Source: Hyphomicrobiales bacterium
GTDB taxonomy: Bacteria; Pseudomonadota; Alphaproteobacteria; Rhizobiales; Rhizobiaceae
NCBI GenBank assembly: GCA_900465915.1
Contig: UBKJ01000023.1
Coordinates: forward strand, 46,938-110,937
Direction of reading: 5' to 3'
DNA length: 64,000 nt
Shown one piece after another: positions 8,478-19,999 of the stretch (positions are counted from its first letter, which is position 1; every line of letters begins with the position of its first letter). The notes under the pieces were generated by a model. It made no database searches, was not told where the DNA came from, and worked only from the letters and a program-made list of their open reading frames with translations. Made by a program: the position numbers and the translations under genes.

Positions 8478-9698
8478 TTAGAGGTCCAGGACCAGGCGTT
8501 CGGGGTCTTCCAGGCTTTCCTTGACGCGGACGAGGAAGGTTACCGCCTCCTTGCCGTCGACGATCCGGTGATCGTAGGAAAGCGCCAGATACATCATCGG
8601 ACGGATGACGATCTGGCCGCCGACCACCACCGGACGCTCCTGGATCTTGTGCATGCCGAGGATGCCCGACTGCGGCGCGTTGAGGATCGGCGTCGACATC
8701 AGCGAGCCGTAGACGCCGCCATTGGTGATGGTGAAGGTGCCGCCCTGCATGTCGGCCACCGACAGCGAGCCGTCGCGCGCCGCCTTGGCGAGGCGGCCCA
8801 GCTCCTTCTCGACGCCGGCGATGGAAAGCTGGTCGGCGTCGCGCACCACCGGCACGACGAGGCCCTTGTCGGTGCCCACCGCCATGCCGACATGGCAGAA
8901 GTTCTTGTAGATGAGGTCGGTTCCGTCGATCTCGGCGTTGACCGCCGGGATCTCCTTCAGCGCATGCGTCACCGCCTTGGTGAAGAAGCCCATGAAACCG
9001 AGCTTGACGCCGTGCTTCTTCTCGAACACGTCCTTGTAGCGGTTGCGCAGCTCCATCACCGCCGACATGTCCACCTCGTTGAAGGTGGTGAGCATGGCGG
9101 CCGTGTTCTGCGCGTCCTTGAGGCGGCGCGCGATGGTCTGGCGCAGGCGCGTCATCTTCACGCGCTCCTCGCGCGACGCGTCGTCGGCCGAGGAGGCCGG
9201 GCGGGCGGCGGCGGGAGCGGCCGGGGCCGCGGGGGCAGGAGCGCCCTTGGCGATGGCGTCGAGGACGTCGCCCTTCAAGACCTGGCCGCGCTTGCCGGAG
9301 CCTTCCGCGACCGAGACGCCGGTCTCGGCCATCAGCTTGGCCGCCGCCGGGGCCGGCGACATGGCCGGGCCGGAGGCTGCGGGGGCGGCCGGAGCCGGAG
9401 CGGCGGCGGGCGCCGCGGCCGGGGCTTCTTCCTTCTTGGGAGCGGGAGCTGCGCCAGCGCCCGCGCCGGAAATCTGGCCGAGCAGCGCGCCGACGCCGAC
9501 GGTCTCGCCTTCCTTGGCGGTGATCTCGGCCAGCACGCCCGCGGCCGGGGCCGGCACTTCCACTGTCACCTTGTCGGTTTCGAGCTCCACCAGCGGTTCG
9601 TCGGCGGCGATGGCGTCGCCCACCTTCTTGAACCACTTGCCGATGGTCGCCTCGGCGACGGACTCCCCAAGCGTGGGAACGCGAATTTCGGTAGCCAT
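8478..9698 (-). CDS. sucB: 2-oxoglutarate dehydrogenase E2, dihydrolipoyl succinyltransferase
   Basis: Core of the 2-oxoglutarate dehydrogenase complex, transferring the succinyl group from E1 to CoA. The 406 residues comprise one lipoyl domain with the lipoylated lysine in [12 protein letters not shown] (near residue 43), an Ala/Pro-rich linker, a peripheral subunit-binding domain ([11 protein letters not shown]...[10 protein letters not shown]), a second linker, and a catalytic domain ending with the [15 protein letters not shown] active-site histidine. ATG at 9698 has GGAAG upstream; an earlier in-frame codon is rejected because the lipoyl domain starts directly at [13 protein letters not shown]. 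It sits 49 bases after sucA. Confidence 0.96.
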   Translation of the reverse strand: MATEIRVPTLGESVAEATIGKWFKKVGDAIAADEPLVELETDKVTVEVPAPAAGVLAEITAKEGETVGVGALLGQISGAGAGAAPAPKKEEAPAAAPAAAPAPAAPAASGPAMSPAPAAAKLMAETGVSVAEGSGKRGQVLKGDVLDAIAKGAPAPAAPAAPAAARPASSADDASREERVKMTRLRQTIARRLKDAQNTAAMLTTFNEVDMSAVMELRNRYKDVFEKKHGVKLGFMGFFTKAVTHALKEIPAVNAEIDGTDLIYKNFCHVGMAVGTDKGLVVPVVRDADQLSIAGVEKELGRLAKAARDGSLSVADMQGGTFTITNGGVYGSLMSTPILNAPQSGILGMHKIQERPVVVGGQIVIRPMMYLALSYDHRIVDGKEAVTFLVRVKESLEDPERLVLDL

Positions 9699-9747
9699 GG
9701 TGTTTCTTCCGTTGATCTTCAATCGATAGGGTTCGGTTCGTTCAGGG

Positions 9748-12700
9748 TCAGGCGCCGAGCGCGTCCTCGAGGAAGGCCTCGAGCTGCGCCAGATGCTTCG
9801 ACATCAGGCCCGTCGCCGGGGACGCCGAGGCCGGACGGCCGGCGTAGCGCACGCGCTGATGCTTGGCGTCGATATGGGCCAGCACCCATTCCAGATAGGG
9901 ATCGATGAACGACCACGCGCCCATGTTCTTCGGCTCCTCCTGGCACCAGACCATCTCGGCCTGGCGGAAGCGCGACAGCTCGTTGATGAGCGCCTTGGCC
10001 GGGAACGGATAGAGCTGCTCGACGCGCAGCAGGTAGACGTCGTCGACGCCGCGCTTCTCGCGCTCCTCGTAGAGGTCGTAATAGACCTTGCCCGAGCACA
10101 GCACGACGCGGCGGATCTTCGAATCCTTCTGCAGCTTGATCGGCTGGTCCTTGAGCGCCTGCGCGTCGTCCCAGAGCAGGCGATGGAACGAGGTCTCGCC
10201 CGAAAGGTCCGCCAGCGTCGAGATCGCCCGCTTGTGGCGCAGCAGCGACTTCGGCGTCATCATGATCAGCGGCTTGCGGAAGTCGCGCTTCATCTGCCGG
10301 CGCAGGATGTGGAAGTAGTTGGCCGGCGTGGTGCAGTTGGCGACCTGCATGTTGTCCTCGGCGCAGAGCTGGAGATAGCGCTCCAGGCGGGCGGAGGAGT
10401 GCTCCGGCCCCTGGCCCTCATAGCCGTGCGGCAGCAGGCAGACCAGGCCCGACATGCGCAGCCACTTGCGCTCGCCCGAGGAGATGAACTGGTCGAACAC
10501 CACCTGCGCGCCGTTGGCGAAGTCGCCGAACTGCGCCTCCCACAGCACCAGCGCGCGCGGATCGGACAGCGAATAGCCGTATTCGTAGCCGAGCACCGCC
10601 TCCTCCGAGAGCATCGAGTTGATGGCCTCGTAGATCGCCTGGCCCTTCTGCAGGTTGTTGAGCGGGGTGTAGCGGTTCTGGGTCTCCTGGTCGTAGAGCA
10701 CCGTGTGGCGCTGCGAGAAGGTGCCGCGCTCCACGTCCTGGCCCGACAGGCGGATCGGATGGCCTTCCAGCACCAGCGAGCCGAAGGCGAGCGATTCGGC
10801 GGTGGCCCAGTCGATGCCCTCGCCGGTCTCCATCATCTTGGCGCGGTTGTCGAGGAAGCGCTGGATGGTGCGGTGGACCTGGAAATCCTTCGGCACCTCG
10901 GTCAGCTTCTTGCCGATCTCCTTCAGCGTCTTGACCGGCACGGCGGTCTTGCCGCGGCGCTGCTCGTCGGCGTTGTCGGCGGTGCGCAGGCCCGCCCAGG
11001 CGCCGTCGAGCCAGTCGGCCTTGTTGGGCTTGTAGTGCTGGCCGGCCTCGAACTCGGTCTCCAGCCGGTCGCGCCAGTCGGCCTTCATCCTGTCGACGTC
11101 GGCCGGCGTCAGCAGGCCTTCGGCGACCAGCTTCTCGCCATAGAGCTGCACCGTGGTCTTGTGGGCGCGGATCGCCTTGTACATCAGCGGCTGGGTGAAG
11201 GACGGCTCGTCGCCCTCATTATGGCCGAAGCGGCGGTAGCAGAACATGTCGATGACCACCGGCTTGTGGAAGGTCATGCGGAATTCCGTCGCCACCTTGG
11301 CCACGTAGACCACGGCCTCCGGGTCGTCGCCGTTGACGTGGAACACCGGGGCCTCGACCATCTTGGCCACGTCCGACGGATAGGGCGAGGAGCGCGAGAA
11401 GGCCGGATTGGTGGTGAAGCCGATCTGGTTGTTGATGATGAAATGCAGCGTGCCGGCGACGCGATGGCCCTTGAGGCCGGAGAGGCCGAAGCACTCGGCC
11501 ACCACGCCCTGGCCGGCGAAGGCGGCGTCGCCGTGCAGGAGCAGCGGCAGCACCTTGGCGCGCTCGGTCAGCGGCACCATGTCGTCGCGGGTGCGGCCGA
11601 CCAAAAGGTCCTGCTTGGCGCGCGCCTTGCCCATGACGACCGGGTTGACGATCTCCAGATGCGAGGGGTTGGCGGTCAGCGACAGGTGCACCTTGTTGCC
11701 GTCGAACTCGCGGTCCGAAGAGGCGCCGAGATGGTACTTGACGTCGCCCGAGCCCTCCACGTCGTCGGGCGTGTAGGAGCCGCCCTTGAACTCGTGGAAG
11801 ATGGCGCGGTGCGGCTTGCCCATGACCTGGGAGAGCACGTTGAGGCGGCCGCGATGGGCCATGCCGAAAATGATCTCCTTGACGCCCATCGCGCCGCCGC
11901 GCTTGACGATCTGCTCCAGCGCCGGGATCAGCGATTCGCCGCCGTCGAGGCCGAAGCGCTTGGTGCCCTTGTACTTGACGTCGATGAACTGCTCGAAGCC
12001 TTCCGCCTCGATCAGCTTGGACAGGATCGCCTTCTTGCCCTCGGCGGTGAAGGCGACGCCCTTGTCCGGGCCCTCGATGCGCTCCTGGATCCAGGCCTTC
12101 TCGGCCGGATCGGAGATGTGCATGAACTCGACGCCGATCGTGCCGCAATAGGTGCGCTCGAGGATGTCGATCATCTGCGGCACGGTGGCGTATTCGAGGC
12201 CGAGCACGTTGTCGATGAAGATCTTGCGGTCGTAGTCGGCGGGGGTGAAGCCGTAGGTCGCCGGCTCCAGCTCGGCGTAGTCGTTCGGCTTCTCGGCCAG
12301 GCCGAGCGGGTCGAGATTGGCGTGCAGGTGGCCGCGCATGCGGTAGGCGCGGATCATCATGATGGCGCGCACGCTGTCGCGGGCGGCGTTGGTCAGCTCC
12401 TCGGCGGTCAGCGGCGCGCCGGCCGCGCCCTTCAATTCGCCCTTGGCGGCCTTGCCCTTCAGCTTGTCGGAGATGTGCTTCTCGACCTCGGACCAGTTGC
12501 CGTCGAGCGCCGAGACCAGCTCGCCATTGGCGGCGATGGGCCAGTTCTTGCGGGTCCAGCTCGGTCCTTGCGCGTTCTTCCGCACGTCCTCGGGGCTGTC
12601 CTTGAGCTGGGCGAAGAAGTCGCGCCACTGCGGATCCACCGAATCGGGATCGTCTTCGTAACGGGCGTAAAGTTCCTCGATATAGTCGGCGTTGCCGCCG

Positions 12701-12753
12701 TAGAGGAACGAGGTGAGGGCGAAAACGTCGTTCGCTTGTTCCTGCCTTGCCAT
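9748..12753 (-). CDS. sucA: 2-oxoglutarate dehydrogenase E1
   Basis: Thiamine-diphosphate-dependent decarboxylase that commits 2-oxoglutarate to succinyl-CoA. The 1001-residue length is standard. Recognisable parts are the N-terminal [15 protein letters not shown] used for E2 binding, [11 protein letters not shown], the thiamine-diphosphate region [13 protein letters not shown] with INNQIGFTT, and the C-terminal transketolase-like RVEQLYPFP followed by [11 protein letters not shown]. The ATG at 12753 has GGTAAAGG upstream, and the sequence before it is arginine-rich and not family-like. A strong hairpin lies in the spacer between sucD and this gene. Confidence 0.97.
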   Translation of the reverse strand: MARQEQANDVFALTSFLYGGNADYIEELYARYEDDPDSVDPQWRDFFAQLKDSPEDVRKNAQGPSWTRKNWPIAANGELVSALDGNWSEVEKHISDKLKGKAAKGELKGAAGAPLTAEELTNAARDSVRAIMMIRAYRMRGHLHANLDPLGLAEKPNDYAELEPATYGFTPADYDRKIFIDNVLGLEYATVPQMIDILERTYCGTIGVEFMHISDPAEKAWIQERIEGPDKGVAFTAEGKKAILSKLIEAEGFEQFIDVKYKGTKRFGLDGGESLIPALEQIVKRGGAMGVKEIIFGMAHRGRLNVLSQVMGKPHRAIFHEFKGGSYTPDDVEGSGDVKYHLGASSDREFDGNKVHLSLTANPSHLEIVNPVVMGKARAKQDLLVGRTRDDMVPLTERAKVLPLLLHGDAAFAGQGVVAECFGLSGLKGHRVAGTLHFIINNQIGFTTNPAFSRSSPYPSDVAKMVEAPVFHVNGDDPEAVVYVAKVATEFRMTFHKPVVIDMFCYRRFGHNEGDEPSFTQPLMYKAIRAHKTTVQLYGEKLVAEGLLTPADVDRMKADWRDRLETEFEAGQHYKPNKADWLDGAWAGLRTADNADEQRRGKTAVPVKTLKEIGKKLTEVPKDFQVHRTIQRFLDNRAKMMETGEGIDWATAESLAFGSLVLEGHPIRLSGQDVERGTFSQRHTVLYDQETQNRYTPLNNLQKGQAIYEAINSMLSEEAVLGYEYGYSLSDPRALVLWEAQFGDFANGAQVVFDQFISSGERKWLRMSGLVCLLPHGYEGQGPEHSSARLERYLQLCAEDNMQVANCTTPANYFHILRRQMKRDFRKPLIMMTPKSLLRHKRAISTLADLSGETSFHRLLWDDAQALKDQPIKLQKDSKIRRVVLCSGKVYYDLYEEREKRGVDDVYLLRVEQLYPFPAKALINELSRFRQAEMVWCQEEPKNMGAWSFIDPYLEWVLAHIDAKHQRVRYAGRPASASPATGLMSKHLAQLEAFLEDALGA

Positions 12754-12836
12754 GACCTTTACCGGAGCCGAACGCTCCGTCTCCTGTTCGGGTTCAATTC
12801 GCGCCCGCCGCTTGCGGCGGCGAAACTTGCGCAAAA

Positions 12837-12864
12837 CCCGGCGGCGGCCTGCGCCGCCGCCGGG
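12837..12864 (-). terminator. Hairpin with T-tract in the sucD-sucA spacer
   Basis: Perfect 12-bp inverted repeat CCCGGCGGCGGC / GCCGCCGCCGGG around a four-base loop. On the minus strand it is followed by TTTTGCGC. It looks like a terminator or attenuator that could lower sucAB relative to sucCD, but it may also act as an mRNA stabiliser or processing boundary. Confidence 0.6.
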
Positions 12865-12886
12865 GCCGTTCGAGCGATGCGCGGCC

Positions 12887-13789
12887 TCAGCCCTTGAGGA
12901 CTTCGACCAGCGTCTTGCCGAGCTGCGCCGGCGACGGCGACACCCGGATACCGGCCGATTCCATGGCCGCGATCTTGTCTTCCGCGCCGCCCTTGCCGCC
13001 GGAGATCACGGCGCCCGCATGGCCCATGGTGCGTCCGGCCGGCGCGGTGCGCCCGGCGATGAAGCCGACCATCGGCTTGGAACGGCCGCGCTTGGCCTCG
13101 TCCTTGAGGAACTGCGCGGCGTCCTCTTCCGCCGAGCCGCCGATCTCGCCGATCATGACGATCGACTTGGTCTCGTCGTCGGCGAGGAACATCTCCAGCA
13201 CGTCGATGAATTCCGTGCCCTTGACCGGGTCGCCGCCGATGCCGACGGCCGTGGTCTGGCCGAGGCCCTCGTTCGAGGTCTGGAACACCGCCTCGTAGGT
13301 CAGCGTGCCGGAGCGCGAGACGACGCCCACCGAGCCCTTCTTGAAGATGTTGCCCGGCATGATGCCGATCTTGCATTCCTCAGGGGTCAGGATGCCGGGG
13401 CAGTTGGGGCCGAGCAGGCGCGACTTCGAGCGCTCCAGGCGCTCCTTGACGCGGACCATGTCCAGGACCGGGATGCCCTCGGTGATGCAGACGATGAAGG
13501 GGATCTCGGCCTCGATGGCCTCGATGATGGCGTCGGCGGCGCCCGCCGGCGGCACGTAGATCACCGAGGCGTCTGCGCCGGTGCGCTCCTTGCCCTCGGC
13601 GACCGAGGCGAAGATCGGCAGCGTTTCGCCCTTGGAGCCGGTCCAGGTCTCTCCGCCCTTCTTCGGATGCACGCCGCCCACCATCTGGGTGCCGTAATAG
13701 GCCAGCGCCTGCTCGGTGTGGAAGGTGCCGGTCTTGCCGGTCAGGCCCTGCACGAGAACCTTGGTGTCCTTGTTGACGAGAATGGACAT
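12887..13789 (-). CDS. sucD: Succinyl-CoA synthetase alpha subunit
   Basis: Subunit carrying the phosphohistidine and CoA site of succinyl-CoA synthetase, which converts succinyl-CoA to succinate with substrate-level phosphorylation. The 300 residues include the CoA-binding [12 protein letters not shown], the [20 protein letters not shown] segment, and the active-site histidine in [13 protein letters not shown] near residue 248. The gene begins three bases after the sucC stop, the normal arrangement. The long hairpin after the gene separates it from sucA. Confidence 0.97.
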   Translation of the reverse strand: MSILVNKDTKVLVQGLTGKTGTFHTEQALAYYGTQMVGGVHPKKGGETWTGSKGETLPIFASVAEGKERTGADASVIYVPPAGAADAIIEAIEAEIPFIVCITEGIPVLDMVRVKERLERSKSRLLGPNCPGILTPEECKIGIMPGNIFKKGSVGVVSRSGTLTYEAVFQTSNEGLGQTTAVGIGGDPVKGTEFIDVLEMFLADDETKSIVMIGEIGGSAEEDAAQFLKDEAKRGRSKPMVGFIAGRTAPAGRTMGHAGAVISGGKGGAEDKIAAMESAGIRVSPSPAQLGKTLVEVLKG

Positions 13790-13792
13790 GCC

Positions 13793-14989
13793 TCAATTTC
13801 CCTTCACTGCGGCGACGATCTTCTGCGCCGCGTCGTCGAGATCGTCGGCCGAAATGACGTTCAGGCCGCTCTCGTTGATGATCTTCTTGCCCAGTTCCAC
13901 ATTGGTGCCTTCGAGACGGACGACCAGCGGAACCTTGAGGCCCACTTCCTTGACCGCCGCGATGACGCCCTCGGCGATCACGTCGCATTTCATGATGCCG
14001 CCGAAGATGTTGACCAGGATGCCTTCCACGGCCGGGTCGGCGGTGATGATCTTGAACGCCGCCGTGACCTTCTCCTTGGAGGCGCCGCCGCCGACGTCGA
14101 GGAAGTTGGCGGGCTCGGCGCCGTAGAGCTTGATGATGTCCATGGTCGCCATGGCGAGGCCGGCGCCGTTGACCATGCAGCCGATATTGCCGTCGAGCGC
14201 CACATAGGCGAGGTCGTATTTCGACGCCTCGATCTCCTTCGGGTCTTCCTCGGACAGGTCGCGCAGCTCGACGATGTCGGGATGGCGGAACAGGGCGTTG
14301 TTGTCGAACGACACCTTGGCGTCGAGCACGCGCACGCGGCCGTTGGTCATCACGATCAGCGGGTTGATCTCCAGAAGGCTCATGTCCTTCTCGGTGAAGG
14401 CCTTGTAGAGGATCGGGAACAGCTTCTTGCCGTCCTCGCGCGCCTCGCCCTCGAGCTTCAGCGCGTCGGCCAGCTTGTCGGCGTCCTCGTCGGTCACGCC
14501 CTTGGCCGGATCGATGGCGAGCGTCACGATCTTCTCGGGCGTCTCCTCGGCGACGGCCTCGATGTCCATGCCGCCCTCGGTCGACACCACGAAGGCCGGA
14601 CGGCCGACGGAGCGGTCGATGAGGATCGAGAGGTAAAGCTCGCGCTCGATGTCGGCGCCGTCCTCGATATAGAGGCGGTTGACCTGCTTGCCGGCCGGGC
14701 CGGTCTGCTTGGTGACGAGCGTATGCCCGAGCATTTCCTTCGCATTGGCCACCACGTCCTCGACGGATTTGGCGAGACGCACGCCGCCCTTGGCGTCGGG
14801 GCCGAGCTCCTTGAACTTGCCCTTGCCGCGGCCGCCGGCGTGGATCTGGCTCTTGACCACATAGAGCGGCCCGGGCAGCGTCTTGGCCCATTCCTCGGCC
14901 TGCTCGACGGAATAGACCGCCACGCCGCTGGCGATCGGCGCGCCGTAGGAATGCAGCAGCCGCTTGGCCTGATATTCGTGAATGTTCAT
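13793..14989 (-). CDS. sucC: Succinyl-CoA synthetase beta subunit
   Basis: Nucleotide- and succinate-binding subunit with an ATP-grasp domain. The 398 residues start with [16 protein letters not shown], contain [16 protein letters not shown] at the nucleotide site, LEINPLIV with a metal ligand, and [15 protein letters not shown] together with [13 protein letters not shown] in the C-terminal CoA-ligase domain. The length is as in relatives. It is second in the run after mdh, with a 92-base spacer holding a GCGA-loop hairpin. Confidence 0.97.
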   Translation of the reverse strand: MNIHEYQAKRLLHSYGAPIASGVAVYSVEQAEEWAKTLPGPLYVVKSQIHAGGRGKGKFKELGPDAKGGVRLAKSVEDVVANAKEMLGHTLVTKQTGPAGKQVNRLYIEDGADIERELYLSILIDRSVGRPAFVVSTEGGMDIEAVAEETPEKIVTLAIDPAKGVTDEDADKLADALKLEGEAREDGKKLFPILYKAFTEKDMSLLEINPLIVMTNGRVRVLDAKVSFDNNALFRHPDIVELRDLSEEDPKEIEASKYDLAYVALDGNIGCMVNGAGLAMATMDIIKLYGAEPANFLDVGGGASKEKVTAAFKIITADPAVEGILVNIFGGIMKCDVIAEGVIAAVKEVGLKVPLVVRLEGTNVELGKKIINESGLNVISADDLDDAAQKIVAAVKGN

Positions 14990-15036
14990 CTGGATGTCCT
15001 TTGCGATCGGAACCGGATCGTTTCAGAGGCGGGAAA

Positions 15037-15060
15037 GGCGGCCGTCGCGAGACGGCCGCC
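15037..15060 (-). repeat. Perfect hairpin in the mdh-sucC spacer
   Basis: A 10-bp perfect inverted repeat GGCGGCCGTC / GACGGCCGCC closes a GCGA tetraloop (TCGC on the transcribed minus strand). The following bases read TTTCCCG, a weak T-tract. It may be a partial terminator, an RNase processing site or an mRNA-stabilising hairpin within the mdh-sucCDAB transcript. Confidence 0.6.
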
Positions 15061-15081
15061 CGGACCCGGATTTCAGCAAGC

Positions 15082-16502
<1,421 letters not shown>

Positions 16503-16982
16503 TTACTCCGCCCGGAAGTCGAAGACCAGCGCGCCGTCGGTCCCGGCCAGGAGCGGCGCGACGAAATCCTTGAAGCGCTGATGGGCGGGATCGCAGAAGG
16601 CGGGGTCGGTCACGACCGGCGTCCCGACATAATAATTGCGGTCGCCTTCCGAGCCGAAAGAGACGACGAAGCCCAGCCGGTAGCCGTGGTCGGCGCCTTC
16701 GCCGCTTATCTGCGCGCCGGCGTCGATCTGCACTATATAAGGCCGGCCGTTGCGCCGCGCCTCACGCCGCAGGGCGAGGAAGCGCCGCTTCACCTCGGCG
16801 ACCCGGGCCGGCGTCACCCCGTCCCGGAAGCGGAACAGGACGATGTGGCGGATCGCGCCGGGCTTGTAGCCGGGCGCGGTGAAGGCGGCCGGGCCGAGGA
16901 GAAGCCGCTCCCCGTCGAGCCTTTCCCGCGCCGAGGCCAGCAGGGCCAGCGACAGGAGCGCATGGGCGAAAAATCCGGGCAT
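16503..16982 (-). CDS. Dabb domain (stress-responsive A/B barrel) protein, secreted
   Basis: A 159-residue protein. After a short hydrophobic leader (MPGFFAHALLSLALLASA) that could be a signal peptide, the segment IRHIVLFRFRDGVTPARVAEV opens a ferredoxin-like dimeric alpha-beta barrel (Dabb), and YRLGFVVSFGSEGDRNYYV continues it. The biochemical role of Dabb proteins outside polyketide pathways is mostly unknown. Its ribosome-binding site GAGGGAG is largely inside a small hairpin just upstream, which may control translation. Confidence 0.75.
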   Translation of the reverse strand: MPGFFAHALLSLALLASARERLDGERLLLGPAAFTAPGYKPGAIRHIVLFRFRDGVTPARVAEVKRRFLALRREARRNGRPYIVQIDAGAQISGEGADHGYRLGFVVSFGSEGDRNYYVGTPVVTDPAFCDPAHQRFKDFVAPLLAGTDGALVFDFRAE

Positions 16983-16991
16983 CGCAAATCT

Positions 16992-17012
16992 CCCTCTTTA
17001 AAACGAAGAGGG
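16992..17012 (-). promoter_or_regulatory. Hairpin covering the Shine-Dalgarno of the Dabb gene
   Basis: CCCTCTT (16992-16998) and AAGAGGG (17006-17012) form a 7-bp stem with a 7-base loop. On the minus-strand mRNA the 3' arm is AAGAGGG, followed by AGATTTGCG and the ATG at 16982, so the ribosome-binding site lies in the stem. Confidence 0.5.
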
Positions 17013-17081
17013 CCGCAGGCTAGCCGGTTGCGGCCGGCCGCGCGGCCCCCAGGGAGAGGGAGCGATTTTTCGCCCGCCGTT

Positions 17082-17519
17082 TCAGACCAGCCTGGCGTCG
17101 AGGGTGATCTCGATCGCGCCGAGCGCCTTGGACAGCGGGCAGGACTGCTTGGCCTTCTGCGCCAGCGTCTCGAAATCCTCGGCCGAGAGGCCGGGGACGC
17201 TGGCGGTGAGGGTCAGCGCGCTGCGGGTGATCTCGAAGCCGCCGCCCGCCGCCGGGCCGACGGTGACCGCGGCCGTGGCCTCCAGCTTCTCCGGCGGCGC
17301 GCCGTGCTCGGTCAGCATGGCCGAAAGCTGCATGGCGAAGCAGCCGGCATGGGCCGCGCCCAGGAGCTCCTCCGGGTTGGTCCCCGCCTGTCCGCTTTCG
17401 TCGACGAAGCGGGCCTTGAAATCATAGGGCAGATCCTTGAGCGCCCCGCTTTGCGTGGTCAGCGCGCCCTTGCCTTCCTTGAGCGTACCGCGCCAGACCG
17501 CCGTCGCTTTCCTGTCCAT
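17082..17519 (-). CDS. OsmC family peroxiredoxin-like protein
   Basis: A 145-residue OsmC-type protein expected to reduce organic hydroperoxides in the cytoplasm. The two conserved cysteines are present, one in AAHAGCFAMQLSAML and the other in AKQSCPLSKAL. The start MDRKATAVWRG at 17519 has GGAGG five bases upstream; an ATG four codons earlier is less well placed. It more closely resembles the OsmC subgroup than Ohr, a judgement from sequence appearance. No partner gene is evident. Confidence 0.88.
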   Translation of the reverse strand: MDRKATAVWRGTLKEGKGALTTQSGALKDLPYDFKARFVDESGQAGTNPEELLGAAHAGCFAMQLSAMLTEHGAPPEKLEATAAVTVGPAAGGGFEITRSALTLTASVPGLSAEDFETLAQKAKQSCPLSKALGAIEITLDARLV

Positions 17520-17580
17520 GAGAACCTCCATCGGTTGGATGCTCCCTGGATATAGGGCGCGGGCGCGCGGCTTCCAGCGT

Positions 17581-18825
17581 CTAGATGGCCTGACCCTTCA
17601 AAAGGCGCGGCGTGTCGCCCGACAGGCCCGCCGCCTGGCGGATGAAGAAGGATTTGAGCTGCGGCAGGCGGTCGACCAGGCCGAGCCCGATGTCGCGGAT
17701 CGAGCGCACGGCCGGGTTGTCGTTGGAGAACAGTTTGGTCAGCACGTCGGTGGTGACGCCCATCTGCACCGTGTCGAAGCGCCGCCAGGCCTGGTAGCGC
17801 TCCAGCGCGGCGAAGGAGCCGATGTCGAGGCCGAGCCGGTCGGTCTCCACCACCACCTCGGCGATGGCCGCCGCGTCGCGGAAGCCGAGGTTGAGCCCCT
17901 GTCCGGCGATGGGATGGATGCGGTGGGCGGCGTCGCCGACCAGCGCGAAGCGCGGCTTGACGAAATCGCGCGCCAGCGTCAGCCCGAGCGGGAAGGCGCG
18001 GCGCGGGCCCTCGACCTTCAGCGCGCCGAGGCGGTGGCCGAAGCGCTGCTCCAGCTCGGCCTCGAAGACGAAATCGTCGCCGGCGACCAGCCGGTCGGCG
18101 TCGGCGGTGCGCTCGGTCCAGACCAGCGAGGAGCGGTTTCCCTTCAGGGGCAAGATGGCGAAGGGGCCGGCCGGCAGAAAATGCTCGTCGGCGCGGCCGC
18201 CATGGGGGCGCTCATGGGCGACGTTGCAGACGATGCCGGACTGGCCGTAATCCCAGTTCACGGTCTTGATCCCGGCCATGTCGCGCAGGCGCGAGCGCGC
18301 GCCGTCGGCGGCGATCAGGAGCCGCGCGCCGAGCCTCGTTCCGTCGCCGAGCGTGAGGTCGATCGATTCGGGCAGGGTGGCGAAGGCGTCGACGCTGACG
18401 CTCTCGCGCACCGTCACGCCCAGCTCGCGGGCCTTGCCGTGCAGGGCGGCGTTGAGGACGCGGTTCTCGACCATATGGGCGAAGGGCTCGCCCGGCTCGA
18501 CGTCGCCGCCGAAGGTGAGGAAGACCGGCCGCACCGGATCGGAGGTCCGCGAATCGGTGACGACCATCTCGGTGATCGGCTGCGCCTCGGGCAATATCTC
18601 CGCCCAGCAGCCGAGCCGGTCGAGCATGCGGGCGGCGGCGGCGGCGATGGAGGAGGCGCGCGGGTCCTTTTTCCACGCGCCGGCGGGCGCGCCGTCGACC
18701 ACCGTGACCGACAAATGCGGCGCGGCCGACTTGATCGCCACCGCCGTGACGAGGCCGACATAGCCGCCGCCCGCGACCACCACGTCGTCGGCGCGCGGCG
18801 CTTCGTGTTGCTCCTGGGCGGTCAT
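17581..18825 (-). CDS. UbiH/UbiF/COQ6-type FAD-dependent hydroxylase
   Basis: A 414-residue flavoprotein monooxygenase likely to hydroxylate the aromatic ring of a ubiquinone precursor. The FAD-binding GGGYVGLV motif lies near residue 20, the middle DG-type motif is IAADGARSRLRDMAGI, and the second FAD motif is ALVGDAAHRIHPIAGQGLN, all typical of the UbiH family. AAAGGATG precedes the ATG at 18825. Which ring position it acts on cannot be decided from sequence alone. It is divergent from tesB across 85 bases. Confidence 0.88.
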   Translation of the reverse strand: MTAQEQHEAPRADDVVVAGGGYVGLVTAVAIKSAAPHLSVTVVDGAPAGAWKKDPRASSIAAAAARMLDRLGCWAEILPEAQPITEMVVTDSRTSDPVRPVFLTFGGDVEPGEPFAHMVENRVLNAALHGKARELGVTVRESVSVDAFATLPESIDLTLGDGTRLGARLLIAADGARSRLRDMAGIKTVNWDYGQSGIVCNVAHERPHGGRADEHFLPAGPFAILPLKGNRSSLVWTERTADADRLVAGDDFVFEAELEQRFGHRLGALKVEGPRRAFPLGLTLARDFVKPRFALVGDAAHRIHPIAGQGLNLGFRDAAAIAEVVVETDRLGLDIGSFAALERYQAWRRFDTVQMGVTTDVLTKLFSNDNPAVRSIRDIGLGLVDRLPQLKSFFIRQAAGLSGDTPRLLKGQAI

Positions 18826-18910
18826 GGCGTCATCCTTTCGGTCTGGACTTTTGGCGGGCGAGGGTCTTAATCGCTTCATCTCTATATGCGTCGCGGGAGG
18901 CAGGCTGTCC

Positions 18911-19825
18911 ATGTCCGATAATGAAAACTCCGCTTTCGCCGCCGGCGAGCAGACGGCGGCGATGCGCGAATTGCTGGCCACGCTCGACCTCGAGACGCTC
19001 GACCTCGACTTGTTCCGCGGCCAGAGCCCGCAGGTGGGCTGGCAGCGCGTTTTCGGCGGGCAGGTGATCGGGCAGGGGCTGATCGCCGCGCAGCGCACCG
19101 TCGACCCGGCGCGCCACGTCCATTCGCTGCACGCCTATTTCGTGCGGCCGGGCGATCCGGCGATCCCCATCATCTACCAGGTCGACCGCATCCGCGACGG
19201 CTCCAGCTTCAGCACCCGCCGCGTGCTGGCGCGCCAGCGCGGGCAGGCGATCTTCTCGCTCTCCGCCTCGTTCCAGGTCGACGAAGGCGGGCTCGAGCAC
19301 CAGATCGCCATGCCGCAGGGCCTGCCGCGGCCGGAGGAGCTGATGAGCGACCGCGACGTCAAGGAGCGCTACCTGCATCTCGCCCCCGCCTCGGTGCGCA
19401 AATACTGGGAGCGCGAGCGGCCGATCGAAATCCGCCCCGTCTCGCTCACGCATTATTTCTCGCGCGAGAAGCTGGAGCCGGCGCAGCATGTCTGGGTGCG
19501 GGCGCGCGGCGTCGTGCCGGACGATCGCGCCTTGCAGGCGGCGATCCTCGCCTATCTGTCGGACATGACGCTTCTGGACACCTCGCTGCATCCGCACGGG
19601 CGCTCCATCTTCGACCGCGACCTGCAGGTGGCGAGCCTCGACCACGCCATGTGGTTCCATCGCCCGTGCCGGCTCGACGACTGGCTGCTCTATGCGCAGG
19701 ACACGCCCAGCGCCTCGGGCGCGCGCGGCTTCAACCGCGGCGCCTTCTACAGCCGCGACGGCGCGCTGATCGCCTCGACGGCGCAGGAAGGGCTGATCCG
19801 CGTGCACGAGGCGCAAGCTGATTAA
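18911..19825 (+). CDS. tesB: Acyl-CoA thioesterase II
   Basis: A 304-residue double-hotdog thioesterase that hydrolyses medium- and long-chain acyl-CoA to free fatty acid and CoA. Typical features are FRGQSPQVGWQRVFGGQVIGQ at the start of the first domain and the YLSDMTLLDTSL aspartate region and DHAMWFHRP in the second. The ATG at 18911 is the natural start; an upstream in-frame extension overlaps the divergent hydroxylase gene. Length and motifs are normal for TesB. Confidence 0.95.
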   Translation: MSDNENSAFAAGEQTAAMRELLATLDLETLDLDLFRGQSPQVGWQRVFGGQVIGQGLIAAQRTVDPARHVHSLHAYFVRPGDPAIPIIYQVDRIRDGSSFSTRRVLARQRGQAIFSLSASFQVDEGGLEHQIAMPQGLPRPEELMSDRDVKERYLHLAPASVRKYWERERPIEIRPVSLTHYFSREKLEPAQHVWVRARGVVPDDRALQAAILAYLSDMTLLDTSLHPHGRSIFDRDLQVASLDHAMWFHRPCRLDDWLLYAQDTPSASGARGFNRGAFYSRDGALIASTAQEGLIRVHEAQAD

Positions 19826-19916
19826 TTTTTATGCGCCGGTGTTTTTCTGATTAAATAATATCCATTTCTCCGTGAATGACAGCGCGCGGGCCGCCGTTCC
19901 GCGCCCTTTTTCAAAC

Positions 19917-19932
19917 TGGCACGATTTTTGTT
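19917..19932 (+). promoter_or_regulatory. Sigma-54 (RpoN) -24/-12 promoter of amtB
   Basis: TGGCACGATTTTTGTT matches the RpoN consensus TGGCACG-N4-TTGCW with correct GG-to-G spacing and a single departure (T for C in the -12 element). It lies about 70 bases before amtB, a gene class commonly controlled by NtrC and RpoN. I did not find a convincing NtrC palindrome upstream. Confidence 0.8.
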
Positions 19933-19999
19933 TCTTTGTCTCCGAACCGGCCTTTTCGGCGCAGCCGCGCCTGAAACCGCCAATCGACGGAGATATTCG

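Noticed and set aside
9793..12897. Very long open frame on the plus strand opposite sucA
   Set aside because: It is antisense to a complete sucA with all E1 motifs. Its translation is rich in Arg, His, Leu and Val with no recognisable domain, as expected from the codon bias of GC-rich genes.
19826..19916. NtrC binding palindrome upstream of the amtB sigma-54 promoter
   Set aside because: TGCGCCGGTG around 19851 has only a weak resemblance to TGCACC-N5-GGTGCA and lacks a partner half at the right spacing.
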